Part shown: piece after piece, positions 7,381 to 14,682 of the stretch
How positions within the stretch are numbered: position 1 is the first letter of the stretch
How the letters are laid out: each line of letters begins with the position of its first letter
Origin: JBOZRQ01 sp050789255
GTDB taxonomy: Bacteria; Bacillota; Sulfobacillia; Symbiobacteriales; Symbiobacteriaceae
Assembly: GCA_050789255.1 (NCBI GenBank)
Contig: JBOZRQ010000041.1
Location: 1 to 30,104, forward strand
DNA length: 30,104 bases
Direction: 5' to 3'
The notes under the pieces: model-generated
The model's database searches: none
Told to the model about the DNA's origin: nothing
The model's input: the letters and a program-made list of their open reading frames with translations, nothing else
Position numbers and translations under genes: made by a program

Positions 7381-9899
7381 GATTTTCCATGCGCATGGCG
7401 CTGCGGGAGCTCAGGCGCAGCCGCCGCAAGTTCACGTTCTTCCTGCTCTGCATCGCGATCGGCGTAGCCGGCCTGGTCGGGGTGAAGGGCTTTAACGCCA
7501 GCCTTCAGAAGGCCCTGCTGCGGGAGGCCCGCACGCTGATGGCCGCCGACATGCAACTGAGCGCCAACAAGCTCCCCACCGAGGAGCAGGCGCAGGTTCT
7601 GGCAAACCTCGCTTCGCAGGACATCAAGGTCGTTCACGTCACGGAGACGCCCTCCATGGCGGTCAACCCCGCCAGCAAGGAGACCCAGCTGGTGGAGGTC
7701 AAGGCCGTGGAGGCGGGCTACCCGTTCTACGGGGTGCTCGAGGTGAACCCGCCGGGCGAGCTGACCGCTGAGTCAGCCCTGGTGGGCCAGGATCTGCTGG
7801 ATCGCCTGGGCCTGAAGGTCGGCGATGAGGTGAAGCTCGGCTCGGCCAGCTTCAAGGTGGCCGGCGTGATCGCCAAGGAGCCCGATCGGGTAACGGCGGG
7901 ATTCGGCATCGGGCCGCGGGTGATGATCACCCAGGAGGGCCTGACCCGGGCCAACCTGATTCAGACCGGCAGCCGGGCGACGCAGAAGTACCTGTTCAAG
8001 CTGGCCAGCGACGAGCAGGTCCAGTCCGTGCGGGCAACGCTGACGGCCGCCTTTGAGAAGGACCGGGCCCGCATCGCCGATTTCCGGGAGGCGCAGGCGC
8101 AGATCAAGCGCTTCCTGGACCGGATGACCTCATTTCTGGCGCTGGTTTCCATGGTGGCGCTGCTGGTGGGCGGCCTCGGCGTGGCCAACGCCACCCGCGT
8201 GTTCATTCAGCAGAAGCTGGACACCATTGCGATTATGAAGTGCGTGGGCGCCACCAACCGGAAGGTAACGGGCGTCTACCTGACCCAGATGGTGATTCTG
8301 GGCCTGACCGGCAGCCTGCTGGGGATCACCCTGGGCTATGTGATTCAGTTGGTGATGCCGCAGGTGGTGGGCAGCGTCATGGATGTGACGCTGGAGTTGA
8401 CCCTGTCGCCTGAGGTGGCCCTGCAAGGGCTGATCGTGGGCCTGCTGACCTCGCTGCTCTTCACCCTGCTGCCGCTGACCTCGATCGCCGAGGTGAAGCC
8501 GGCGCTGGTCTTCCGCCGGGAGATGGCGGAGCAGCGGCACCGGCCGTCCTGGAAGCAGCGGGGCCGGGAAGCGCTGCTGTACGGCGCCACCGGCGTGGGG
8601 CTAGCGCTGATCGCCGCCTGGGTCTCGGGCCGGCTGAACTGGGGCTTCTACTTCATGGGCGGGCTAATCGGAGCCGTGATCATCCTGGGGCTGGCAGCGG
8701 CCGGCGCCGTGCGGGTCGTGAAGGCGATCAAGGTGCCCCGCAGGTGGCTGACGGTTCGGCAGGGGCTAGCCAACCTGTACCGGCCGGGGAGCCAGTCCTC
8801 GGCGATCGTGCTGGCACTGGGCGTCGGCGTGACGATGGTCCTGGCGGTCTACCTGCTCCAGCGTGGGCTGATGGCCGAGGTGAAGCTGACCTCGCCGGCG
8901 GGGGCGCCCAACATGTTCTTCCTGGGCCTGCAAAACCCGGACTTGGAGCCATTCCAGGCCTTCATTAAGGCCCAGCCGGGCGTCGAGGATGCGCCGGCCC
9001 CCCTGCCCATCGTGCGGGGGCGCCTGACTCGGGTCGGCGGCAAGACCAAGGAGCAGCTGACCCTGACGCAGGAAGAGGAGCGCTGGTTTAACTTCTCCTT
9101 CAACCTGACCTTCTCGGGGGCGCAGCCGCCCGGCAGCGAGCTCGTCAAGGGCCAGTGGTGGCCGGCCGCCGGCGGTGGAGGCCGCAACCTGGTCTCGGTG
9201 GAGCAGGAGGCGGCGACCCGGCTGCACTTGGATGTGGGCTCGACCGTGGAGATGGAGCTGGAGGGCGGCGTTCCCCTGACGGCCGAGGTGGCCAACATCC
9301 GCCGCACAACGGACTTCCGGGCCGGCGGGTCGTTCAACTTCGTCTTCGAGCCGGGGGCGCTCAAGGATGCCCCGGCCACCTACCTGGCGCAGGCACGAAT
9401 CAACCCCGCCAACGCCCAGGCGATTCAGAAGGAGACCGTGGCCCGCTTCCCCGGCGTGACGATTATCAACCTGAACGATGTCCTGGAGACGGTCGGCAGC
9501 GTGCTCGACCGGATCGGGCTGGTCATCCGCTTCGTGGCTGGGTTCTCGGTGGCCGCCGGGCTGATCATTCTGGCCTCCTCGATTGCGGCGACCAAGTTCC
9601 GGCGGACCCGGGAGGCCGTGCTTTTCAAGACCCTTGGCGCCACCAGGGGCCGGGTCTGGCGCATCTTTGCGATGGAGTACACCGCTCTCGGCCTGGTGTC
9701 CGGCCTGGTGGGCGCCGTCCTCTCAGCGGTGGCCGCCTGGGGCGTCCTGACCTACGTCATGGAGGTCAAGTATACCCTGGAGATCCTGCCGCTCGTGGTC
9801 GGGGTGGGGGTCACGGTGGTCCTCACCGTGATCGTGGGCGTGCTCAGCACACTGGATGTGCTAAGAGCCAAGCCTTTGCAGGTGCTGCGGGAGGAATAG
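7377..9899 (+). CDS. ybbP: FtsX-family ABC permease, YbbP-like (840 aa)
   Basis: This large permease has an N-terminal membrane segment (about 20-40), an extracytoplasmic MacB-like domain, three membrane helices at about 250-380 with an FtsX core, further helices around 400-500, a second extracytoplasmic domain and a C-terminal FtsX core of three helices. That duplicated layout and the 840-residue length match YbbP, a putative lipid or lysophospholipid export component. The adjacent divergent tesA-like esterase supports this. The actual substrate is unknown. The start overlaps ybbA by four bases. Confidence 0.9.
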   Translation: MRFSMRMALRELRRSRRKFTFFLLCIAIGVAGLVGVKGFNASLQKALLREARTLMAADMQLSANKLPTEEQAQVLANLASQDIKVVHVTETPSMAVNPASKETQLVEVKAVEAGYPFYGVLEVNPPGELTAESALVGQDLLDRLGLKVGDEVKLGSASFKVAGVIAKEPDRVTAGFGIGPRVMITQEGLTRANLIQTGSRATQKYLFKLASDEQVQSVRATLTAAFEKDRARIADFREAQAQIKRFLDRMTSFLALVSMVALLVGGLGVANATRVFIQQKLDTIAIMKCVGATNRKVTGVYLTQMVILGLTGSLLGITLGYVIQLVMPQVVGSVMDVTLELTLSPEVALQGLIVGLLTSLLFTLLPLTSIAEVKPALVFRREMAEQRHRPSWKQRGREALLYGATGVGLALIAAWVSGRLNWGFYFMGGLIGAVIILGLAAAGAVRVVKAIKVPRRWLTVRQGLANLYRPGSQSSAIVLALGVGVTMVLAVYLLQRGLMAEVKLTSPAGAPNMFFLGLQNPDLEPFQAFIKAQPGVEDAPAPLPIVRGRLTRVGGKTKEQLTLTQEEERWFNFSFNLTFSGAQPPGSELVKGQWWPAAGGGGRNLVSVEQEAATRLHLDVGSTVEMELEGGVPLTAEVANIRRTTDFRAGGSFNFVFEPGALKDAPATYLAQARINPANAQAIQKETVARFPGVTIINLNDVLETVGSVLDRIGLVIRFVAGFSVAAGLIILASSIAATKFRRTREAVLFKTLGATRGRVWRIFAMEYTALGLVSGLVGAVLSAVAAWGVLTYVMEVKYTLEILPLVVGVGVTVVLTVIVGVLSTLDVLRAKPLQVLREE

Positions 9900-9926
9900 C
9901 GAGGAGCGTGTAGAACTTTCCGACCC

Positions 9927-10232
9927 ATGCAACTCACTTTTACACCAAAAGCAGCTCAGAAGGTGCTGAGCATCATTGCGGACAAGGGCGGCGGCCTCGC
10001 GCTGCGCATCCGGGTCGGCCGGTCGATCGGCGGGCCGGAGTGGAAGATGACCCTGGAGGTCGCTTCTTCGGAAGCGATGCTGGTGAACGGGGTGCCGGTG
10101 CTGGCAGACAAGGGCGCCCAGTCTCACCTGGACGGCATGGTCGTCGACTGGGTCATGACGCCGCAGGGGCCTGGCTTTGGCGTATACGACCGCAACCTAG
10201 TCAAGCGCGAGTACAACCAGGCGGCGGATTAG
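9927..10232 (+). CDS. HesB/IscA-like protein lacking cysteines
   Basis: The 101-residue product matches the HesB-like fold: LTFTPKAAQKVLSIIADKGG..ALRIRVGR at the start, a central beta region, and GPGFGVYDRNL near the end. Typical A-type Fe-S carriers have three Cys (one central, two in CGCG at the C-terminus); this protein has none, so it cannot bind a cluster in the usual way. It lies 27 bases after ybbP and may be co-transcribed. A terminator follows. The Shine-Dalgarno site is weak. Confidence 0.7.
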   Translation: MQLTFTPKAAQKVLSIIADKGGGLALRIRVGRSIGGPEWKMTLEVASSEAMLVNGVPVLADKGAQSHLDGMVVDWVMTPQGPGFGVYDRNLVKREYNQAAD

Positions 10233-10235
10233 AAA

Positions 10236-10262
10236 AGCGAGGGGTGTTTAGCCCCTCGCTTC
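10236..10262. terminator. Bidirectional terminator
   Basis: AGCGAGGGG and CCCCTCGCT form a 9-bp stem. On the minus strand it ends in TTTTC and terminates the convergent NERD-like gene; on the plus strand it follows the HesB-like gene. Confidence 0.85.
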
Positions 10263-10263
10263 G

Positions 10264-10830
10264 CTATTTGCCGCTAATTGTTTTGATGAGCTCGCTCGGA
10301 CTGTGCAGCCCCTGGACCCCGGGCGGGAAACTGCGGGCGAGAAACTCGGCGGCGTCATCCCACTGGACCAGGGTGGCCTGGGCGTCGGCGAGGCCTTCCC
10401 CATCCACCTTGCCGCCGGTGACGATGACCACCGGCTCCAGGGCGAAGCCGTCCGCCAGGCCGCTGAAGCGCAGCCGGTCGGCGAAGACGAAGGAGCGGCG
10501 GTCGGGGCGCCCCAGGTGGACGGAGGTGGGCTGACCGATCCAGGCGTCTTGCTCGCCCCTGATGATCTTGCCCTTCCAGTGCAGCGAGTTGATCGGCATG
10601 ACGGCGCCCGGCCCGATGATACAGCAGTCGATGCTCATGAAGCCCAGCGTGGGGCGGAGCACCACCGTGACTGGGTCGGGCAGCTTGGCGGCCAGCTCGG
10701 CCAGGCGCTGGGCGCCCACGCCGGACTCAAACTCGGCCTTCATGCGGGCCGTTTCGTTCACCTTGCTCAGCATGGCGCCAAGGAGGTTTTGCCGGGGCGC
10801 CGCCGGGAGCGATCCGATGATTTTTGCCAT
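10264..10830 (-). CDS. NERD-domain-like protein with degenerate active site
   Basis: The 188-residue soluble protein contains MSIDCCIIGPGAVMPINSLHWKGKI at about residues 65-89, which lines up with the nuclease-related domain block (IDHLLVGPxGVFVIETKxWxGKI). The Glu-x-Lys of the nuclease core is replaced (INSL), so catalytic activity is doubtful. Residues 40-60 form a predicted helix as in NERD proteins. The first-Met start at 10830 was kept; no strong ribosome site decides it. It is followed by a terminator. Function unknown. Confidence 0.55.
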   Translation of the reverse strand: MAKIIGSLPAAPRQNLLGAMLSKVNETARMKAEFESGVGAQRLAELAAKLPDPVTVVLRPTLGFMSIDCCIIGPGAVMPINSLHWKGKIIRGEQDAWIGQPTSVHLGRPDRRSFVFADRLRFSGLADGFALEPVVIVTGGKVDGEGLADAQATLVQWDDAAEFLARSFPPGVQGLHSPSELIKTISGK

Positions 10831-10851
10831 GCACCCATTATACCAGCCGGT

Positions 10852-11508
10852 CTACTTGAGCGGATAGCCCACGTACCAGATGCTGCCGTTCCAGACCAGG
10901 ATGGTGCCGGGCTTGGCGCCGGCCGTGGTGTCCTTGCCGATGCCCCAGTCCTTGCCCTCCTGGGCGTTGCGGATCCGGATGGGATAGCCGGCGTCCCCGG
11001 TCTTCTCAAAGGAGCCCTTGTAGACCTTGCCGTCCCAGGCGCTGTCCCACTCGTACGTGCCGTCGGCGTTCAGGCGCAGGGTGCTCTTGGTCTTGGTGCC
11101 GGTGCTCAGCACATACCGGGTCTTGCCCTCGCCGGCAGCCTCGGTGTAGGCGGCCCCGGGAATGGCCAGGCCGTAAGTGGTGTAGTCGAAGCCCATGCCG
11201 CTGTCGACCGACTGGGTCGACGCGGACTGCGCCGCACCGCCGCCACCGCCGGGCGTGCTGCCGCCGCTGCCAAAAAAGTAGATGGCCGCTGCGACGACCA
11301 GGACCAGGGCGCCGCCCAGACCAATCCAGAGGCCGGAGTTGCTGCGCTTGGGAGGGGCCTGATACTGCTGCCACTGGGGCTGCTGAGGCTGGGGCTGGGG
11401 CTGGGGCTGAGGCTGAGGCTGGGGCTGGGCGGGGCTCATGGGGCGCCCGCACTGACCGCAAAAGGTTCCTCCCGAGTTCTGAGCACCGCAGTGTTGACAG
11501 TAAGCCAA
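10852..11508 (-). CDS. Zinc-ribbon, single-membrane-pass protein with PQ repeats
   Basis: The TTG at 11508 has GAGAGGGG about 8 bases upstream; the longer frame to 11550 has no such site. The 218-residue product begins AYCQHCGAQNSGGTFCGQCG, a double CxxC zinc ribbon (residues 3-20), then a low-complexity run of about nine Pro-Gln pairs, a membrane segment (LWIGLGGALVLVVAAAIYFF), a Gly/Ser linker and an extracellular beta-rich domain with repeated Trp motifs (TYEWDSAWDGKVYKGSF, ILVWNGSIWYVGYPLK). Architecture is common in Firmicutes; function is not known. Confidence 0.7.
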   Translation of the reverse strand: MAYCQHCGAQNSGGTFCGQCGRPMSPAQPQPQPQPQPQPQPQQPQWQQYQAPPKRSNSGLWIGLGGALVLVVAAAIYFFGSGGSTPGGGGGAAQSASTQSVDSGMGFDYTTYGLAIPGAAYTEAAGEGKTRYVLSTGTKTKSTLRLNADGTYEWDSAWDGKVYKGSFEKTGDAGYPIRIRNAQEGKDWGIGKDTTAGAKPGTILVWNGSIWYVGYPLK

Positions 11509-11586
11509 GGCGGTTTCCCCTCTCTCAAACTGTTCAGTTCTGAACGACACTGCGGTATTCTCGCTCTCCCTGGCAGTCTCCTGCGG

Positions 11587-11946
11587 CTATGCCTCTTCGG
11601 TCGCGGTGTGATAGCCCCGCTCCCCGTACGGCTGGAGCTGCTTGAACCACTTCGCCTTCAGCTTCTTGAGCTCATCGGCCTCGTCGAAGTACCCGGTCTC
11701 CGGCTTCTCCAGCGTCTCCAGCACCTCAATGGTGAAGGCGTCGGCGCCGAACTCATTCCACTCGCGCTGCAGCGCCTTGTTCATGTGGGAGCCCATCTCC
11801 AGCATGAACTTCTGGCCGTTAATGGTCTTCAGGTTCCGAGTCTCATGGACGAACACCTTGCCGTTGCGGTTGTTCTTGATCTGAAAGATGCCTGCTTCGG
11901 TTTTGATCTCCTTGGCGAGGCGCTTGAGTTCTTGCTTGCGGTCCAT
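11587..11946 (-). CDS. GIY-YIG-type small protein with altered motifs
   Basis: The 119-residue product (start MDRKQELKR) resembles the short GIY-YIG proteins of Bacilli: GIFQIKNNRNGKVFVHETRNLKT occupies the GIY...YIG core, and MGSHMNKALQREWNEFGADAF and the C-terminal WFKQLQPYGERGY are typical. GIY has become GIF and YIG has become VHE, so nuclease activity is uncertain. A longer start at 11958 is possible. It has a strong consensus promoter with a palindromic operator at its start site (11971-12017). Confidence 0.65.
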   Translation of the reverse strand: MDRKQELKRLAKEIKTEAGIFQIKNNRNGKVFVHETRNLKTINGQKFMLEMGSHMNKALQREWNEFGADAFTIEVLETLEKPETGYFDEADELKKLKAKWFKQLQPYGERGYHTATEEA

Positions 11947-11970
11947 ATCGTATCCCATCCTCGATTTCTA

Positions 11971-11986
11971 GAATGAACGTTCATTC
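11971..11986. promoter_or_regulatory. Perfect 16-bp palindrome, operator-like
   Basis: GAATGAACGTTCATTC is a perfect inverted repeat just downstream of the -10 box of the GIY-YIG gene, where a bound repressor would block initiation. The sequence resembles TetR-family operators. No tetR gene is in the window. Confidence 0.6.
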
Positions 11987-11988
11987 GA

Positions 11989-12017
11989 AGTTTATATGGT
12001 GCGGCACCACATGTCAA
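11989..12017 (-). promoter_or_regulatory. Sigma-A-like promoter of the GIY-YIG gene
   Basis: On the minus strand, TTGACA (12017-12012) is followed by 17 bases and TAAACT, or by 15 bases and TATAAA. The spacer contains a second inverted repeat, TGGTGC-G-GCACCA (11997-12009). Confidence 0.65.
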
Positions 12018-12460
12018 TGGGAAGGTAGTTCGCCAGTGAGGCCCGCGCGAGATCTGACGGAAATAGATCTGTGATCCGGCCAAATCTGACGGTACCACTC
12101 TAAAGTAAATACGGGGTGGGGTATCCGTAGCTCGGGGCTTAACCGTGTTGGTCACTGTCAGGGCTCTATGCAGCAGTTATTCGTTGCATTCCGCCGCGAT
12201 CAGCAGGTGCGTAGCGTCCGACAACCCAATTTCATCGTTCCTTTAGGTATGGAGCGTCAATCTTAGCAGCGGCCCAGAAGCCAGACCGTCAGTTTTGGCT
12301 TGAGTTGCTGTTTCCAGGCGGGGGGGTATCGGTGTAAGTACCCTAGGACAAGCTCGTCTCACGCTGAAACGGTAACCTAGCCACTGCTTCGTGACAAGGC
12401 CATGCACTTGGCGTGCATAAATTTGCACTTAGTAGGGTTCTCCGGGGGAGCGGAGATCGC
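12018..12460. other. Non-coding stretch, possible mobile-element debris
   Basis: No gene with a plausible start and codon use is seen on either strand. ATCTGACGG occurs twice (12052-12060 and 12084-12092) 32 bases apart, with AGATCTGTGATCCGG between, recalling the internal terminal repeats of IS21-type elements, but no transposase remains. A hairpin ATGCAC/GTGCAT lies at 12402-12418. The base composition is lower in GC than the genes around it. Confidence 0.25.
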
Positions 12461-12507
12461 GAGAAAGCCGAACGGCTGTCAGAGTACTCTCCGACAGCCG
12501 TTCGGCT
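12461..12507 (-). terminator. Terminator downstream of tRNA-Arg
   Basis: A 15-bp perfect stem (arms 12466-12480 and 12493-12507, core CGAACGG) has a 12-base loop and is followed on the minus strand by TTTCTC. Confidence 0.7.
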
Positions 12508-12518
12508 CGTATGCAATA

Positions 12519-12595
12519 TGGCGCGCCCGGACGGGATCGAACCGCCGACCTACAGTTTAGGAAACTGCCGCTCTATCCTACTGAGCTACGGGCGC
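12519..12595 (-). tRNA. tRNA-Arg (anticodon CCT)
   Basis: The minus strand folds as a tRNA: acceptor arms GCGCCCG/CGGGCGC, discriminator G and an encoded CCA; D arm around GTAGCTCAGTAGGATAGAGC; anticodon stem GCAGT/ACTGT with loop TTCCTAA giving anticodon CCT (reads AGG); T arm GGCGG-TTCGATC-CCGTC. It is flanked by its own promoter (12609-12637) and terminator. Confidence 0.95.
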
Positions 12596-12608
12596 ATGTG
12601 CATATGAC

Positions 12609-12637
12609 ATGATACGCTGTTCAAGCCGACGTGTCAA
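12609..12637 (-). promoter_or_regulatory. Promoter of tRNA-Arg
   Basis: On the minus strand TTGACA (12637-12632), a 17-base spacer and TATCAT (12614-12609) form a near-consensus sigma-A promoter about 14 bases before the tRNA 5' end. Confidence 0.8.
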
Positions 12638-12731
12638 CCTTACGGCCCACCGTAACAGTTCACCAACGGATGATAGAAGAACCGGTCAAGGAATTTTATC
12701 CCAAGAGGAGGTATTCTCTCTTCCACAGGGG

Positions 12732-13418
12732 GTGGCGGAGTTGGCAAAGTGTACGAGTTCCTTTGAGGCCTTAACCTGGGCCGACCTGTGGGAGACCCTG
12801 GAGGGTCTGGCCGGTGAGGGGCCGATTGGGCAGGCTGGACTGCGGTTTGCCGAGGTGACCGACCTGGTGCAGGGTCAGCTCTTCAGCCAGCATCCGATCG
12901 TGGCGCTGCGCATGTCTCGCGTGGTCGAGCTGCGCTTCACGGCCGTCGGTGCGGTCGCCTACCTGCGCACCGGGATTCCGGTGGGGCAGGAGTCCGCCAC
13001 CCCCGAAGCCGGCGCGTTCCTGATCGGCCTGCGCCGCTACGAGCCCGAAACCGGGACCTATGGATTCCTTCGCTACCCGCGGGTCAAGCGAATGCCCACC
13101 TGGCGCCAGAACCTCAAGCGCCGCCTGAGGGAGATCCTGGACGATCTCGAAGCGGGCGCCGCCGCCGATCCCACGCGGGAGGCCCAGTCGCTGGCTGAAC
13201 TGATGACAGCCGAGAAGGATGACTTGGAAGCCGACCTGACCTGGCAGGGGCCGTCGGCTGAAAGCCAGGTCCCGTGGAGCCCGGCCGAGGCCGGTGGGCT
13301 TCCGGCGGCCCAAGGGAATCGTTGGGGCGACCTGGAGGCCGCAGGCATTTCGCTGCCGGTCTGGCTGTCCGTCATCACCTCCCTGGCCTTGGTACTGGCG
13401 GTGCTCGGAGGTCGGTGA
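12732..13418 (+). CDS. Hypothetical C-terminally membrane-anchored protein
   Basis: The frame is open from 12609, but the first part overlaps the tRNA promoter and is unlikely to be coding. GTG 12732 or TTG 12741 are the best starts (AGGGGG nearby, and GAGGAGG at 12705-12711). The product of about 228 residues has an N-terminal globular part (TWADLWETLEGLAG...VVELRFTAVGAVAYL), a basic middle (RVKRMPTWRQNLKRRLREILDDLE) and one C-terminal membrane segment (ISLPVWLSVITSLALVLAVLGG), so it is probably tail-anchored. I do not recognise the family. Confidence 0.55.
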   Translation: MAELAKCTSSFEALTWADLWETLEGLAGEGPIGQAGLRFAEVTDLVQGQLFSQHPIVALRMSRVVELRFTAVGAVAYLRTGIPVGQESATPEAGAFLIGLRRYEPETGTYGFLRYPRVKRMPTWRQNLKRRLREILDDLEAGAAADPTREAQSLAELMTAEKDDLEADLTWQGPSAESQVPWSPAEAGGLPAAQGNRWGDLEAAGISLPVWLSVITSLALVLAVLGGR

Positions 13419-13433
13419 ATTTCGATACGAATA

Positions 13434-13471
13434 GCCCCCCTGATCTCACACGCTTGAGAGATCAGGGGGGC
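13434..13471. terminator. Terminator-like hairpin between convergent genes
   Basis: A perfect 14-bp stem (GCCCCCCTGATCTC with its complement) and a 10-base loop lie between the convergent 12732 gene and the peptide gene ending at 13482. The T tract is poor on both sides, so termination is likely but not certain. Confidence 0.6.
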
Positions 13472-13481
13472 AAATCTCATA

Positions 13482-13592
13482 CTAAGGTGCGTTCGTGGGC
13501 CAAATCGGCCTGGTGATCGCCACCGCAACCGTGGCGGTAGCCGCCAGCATCAAGACAATCAAAGCCAGAGAGAGAAGCCGCCGCAAGTTCAT
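13482..13592 (-). CDS. Short exported peptide (36 aa), Phr-like, IWPT motif
   Basis: Its ATG (13592-13590) directly follows the TAG of the TPR gene, and the ribosome site GGGAGG lies within the last codons of that gene, so the two are coupled. The peptide starts MNLRRLLSLALIVLML, a classic signal peptide, with an AVA cleavage site after about residue 25. This would release an 11-residue peptide, ITRPIWPTNAP. Position directly behind a TPR gene is the layout of Phr signalling peptides with Rap receptors. A second peptide at 352-495 ends in AIWPTRNP. The role as a cell-cell signal is inference. Confidence 0.7.
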   Translation of the reverse strand: MNLRRLLSLALIVLMLAATATVAVAITRPIWPTNAP

Positions 13593-14462
13593 CTACCTCC
13601 CATGCGTTTGTTGGATAAGGTTCAGCAACCCCTTGATTCGCTCCAGTTGCAGCGGCCACCAGTCTTTCGCCGCACAGTCCATCGCCTCGAGTGCGAGCTG
13701 CCTGGCCAGAGCAGGGTCCCCCACGTCCAGGGCGTTACAGCCGCGTAGCCAGGATACCTCGGCACACTGGCGTGGCAACATGTCCTGACGGGCCGCCAGG
13801 AGCAGGCATATCTCCTCGCTGCGTGGCAAGTCAGAGCAAAGACGGTAGTATAGGGCCCAGGCGATCTGACTGTCGGTCTCCAATTCCGGATCGTAGAGCT
13901 GTTTCAGCCCTTCTGTTACGAGCGACAGCTCCGGATAGGCCTCCTCAGTTGATCCTGCTAGGCATAGCGACCAGCCGGCTTCTAGGTGGCACTGCAGTGC
14001 CCTGCAGGTTCGCCCCGTCTCCTCGTACTGCCGGGCGGATGCGCGGAACAGGCGCAACTCGTCATCGGAACGGCGTAGCAACCGCATGAGAAACGCCTGA
14101 TTGAAGTTGGCGTCCGGTTTCATTCGCAGCAGTTCGGTGTTTCCCGCCGCTTCGACGAGAAACTGGGAGAGCGCCTTCTCAGAATTGTAAAAATCGCCAA
14201 TGTACATCAGTGCAGTGCCGCGAAGAAAGTGAAGCCACCCTTCGGCGGTGGAGTCAGCGCCGCCCGAGAAGGAGAGCCCCCTCTCGGCCCACGCAGCAGC
14301 GGTGCCCCATGCCGACGTGGCTCCGGCTGCACGGCTGGCCATTACTGCGACCCATGCGGACTCAGCCGTCAGGCGAGGATCGGAGGCAAAGTGCTGATCT
14401 GCCAGACGCATCACCGACTGAAACTCCCCGGACCGCAGCAGGGATTCAAGCTCCCTACGCAA
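13593..14462 (-). CDS. TPR-like helical-repeat protein, possible peptide receptor
   Basis: The TTG at 14462 has GGAGG nine bases upstream. The 289-residue product is all-helical with tetratricopeptide-like repeats (for example GWLHFLRGTALMYIGDFYNSEKALSQFL, YEETGRTCRALQCHLEAGWSLCLAGSTEEAYPEL, WLRGCNALDVGDPALARQLALEAM). It has no DNA-binding domain and no membrane segment. Together with the exported peptide that follows immediately, it resembles the Rap class of RRNPP receptors, which bind re-imported peptides. It is divergent from an XRE regulator at 14683, which may be its partner. Both assignments are inference from architecture and context. Confidence 0.7.
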   Translation of the reverse strand: MRRELESLLRSGEFQSVMRLADQHFASDPRLTAESAWVAVMASRAAGATSAWGTAAAWAERGLSFSGGADSTAEGWLHFLRGTALMYIGDFYNSEKALSQFLVEAAGNTELLRMKPDANFNQAFLMRLLRRSDDELRLFRASARQYEETGRTCRALQCHLEAGWSLCLAGSTEEAYPELSLVTEGLKQLYDPELETDSQIAWALYYRLCSDLPRSEEICLLLAARQDMLPRQCAEVSWLRGCNALDVGDPALARQLALEAMDCAAKDWWPLQLERIKGLLNLIQQTHGR

Positions 14463-14506
14463 GCTGTGCCACCTCCACGGGAGATTTTTACATTATCTGT
14501 AAGATC

Positions 14507-14535
14507 ATCCTATCAGGAAAATTTCACCAGGTCAA
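14507..14535 (-). promoter_or_regulatory. Promoter of the TPR-peptide operon
   Basis: On the minus strand TTGACC (14535-14530), a 17-base spacer and TAGGAT (14512-14507). The spacer contains GAAAATTTCACC (14517-14528, plus-strand reading), which recurs upstream of the 15665 gene. Confidence 0.65.
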
Positions 14536-14541
14536 CACTAG

Positions 14542-14561
14542 CGAACGAACTTCGAACGAAC
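14542..14561. repeat. Direct repeat CGAACGAAC x2, 11-bp period
   Basis: CGAACGAAC at 14542-14550 and 14553-14561 are separated by TT, giving one helical turn per unit. The pair sits directly upstream of the -35 of the TPR promoter, the position for an activator. It lies in the shared region with the divergent XRE gene. Confidence 0.6.
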
Positions 14562-14634
14562 AAGGATAGCGATGTCGCACCTGCCCCGAACAACGAGTCA
14601 GATTTAGGCCAGCGAATTTGTGTCCGTTTTCCCC

Positions 14635-14652
14635 ATGATATGGTAACATCAT
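14635..14652. promoter_or_regulatory. Imperfect palindrome before the XRE gene
   Basis: ATGATATGGTAACATCAT has 5-base perfect arms (7 with one mismatch). It lies 30 bases before the XRE start and may be an autoregulatory operator. Confidence 0.4.
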
Positions 14653-14682
14653 CCCACAGGGAAATCGCGAAGGGGGACTGGC

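Noticed and set aside
12466..12507. Long hairpin as a recombination site
   Set aside because: It sits directly downstream of the tRNA on the same strand with a T-rich tail, so a terminator is the simpler reading.
12609..12731. Coding extension of the 12732 gene
   Set aside because: It overlaps the tRNA promoter, starts at an ATG without a ribosome site and has atypical residues.
13477..13659. 60-codon minus-strand frame overlapping the peptide
   Set aside because: Another frame of the same DNA; the peptide frame has the signal sequence, ribosome site and coupled start.
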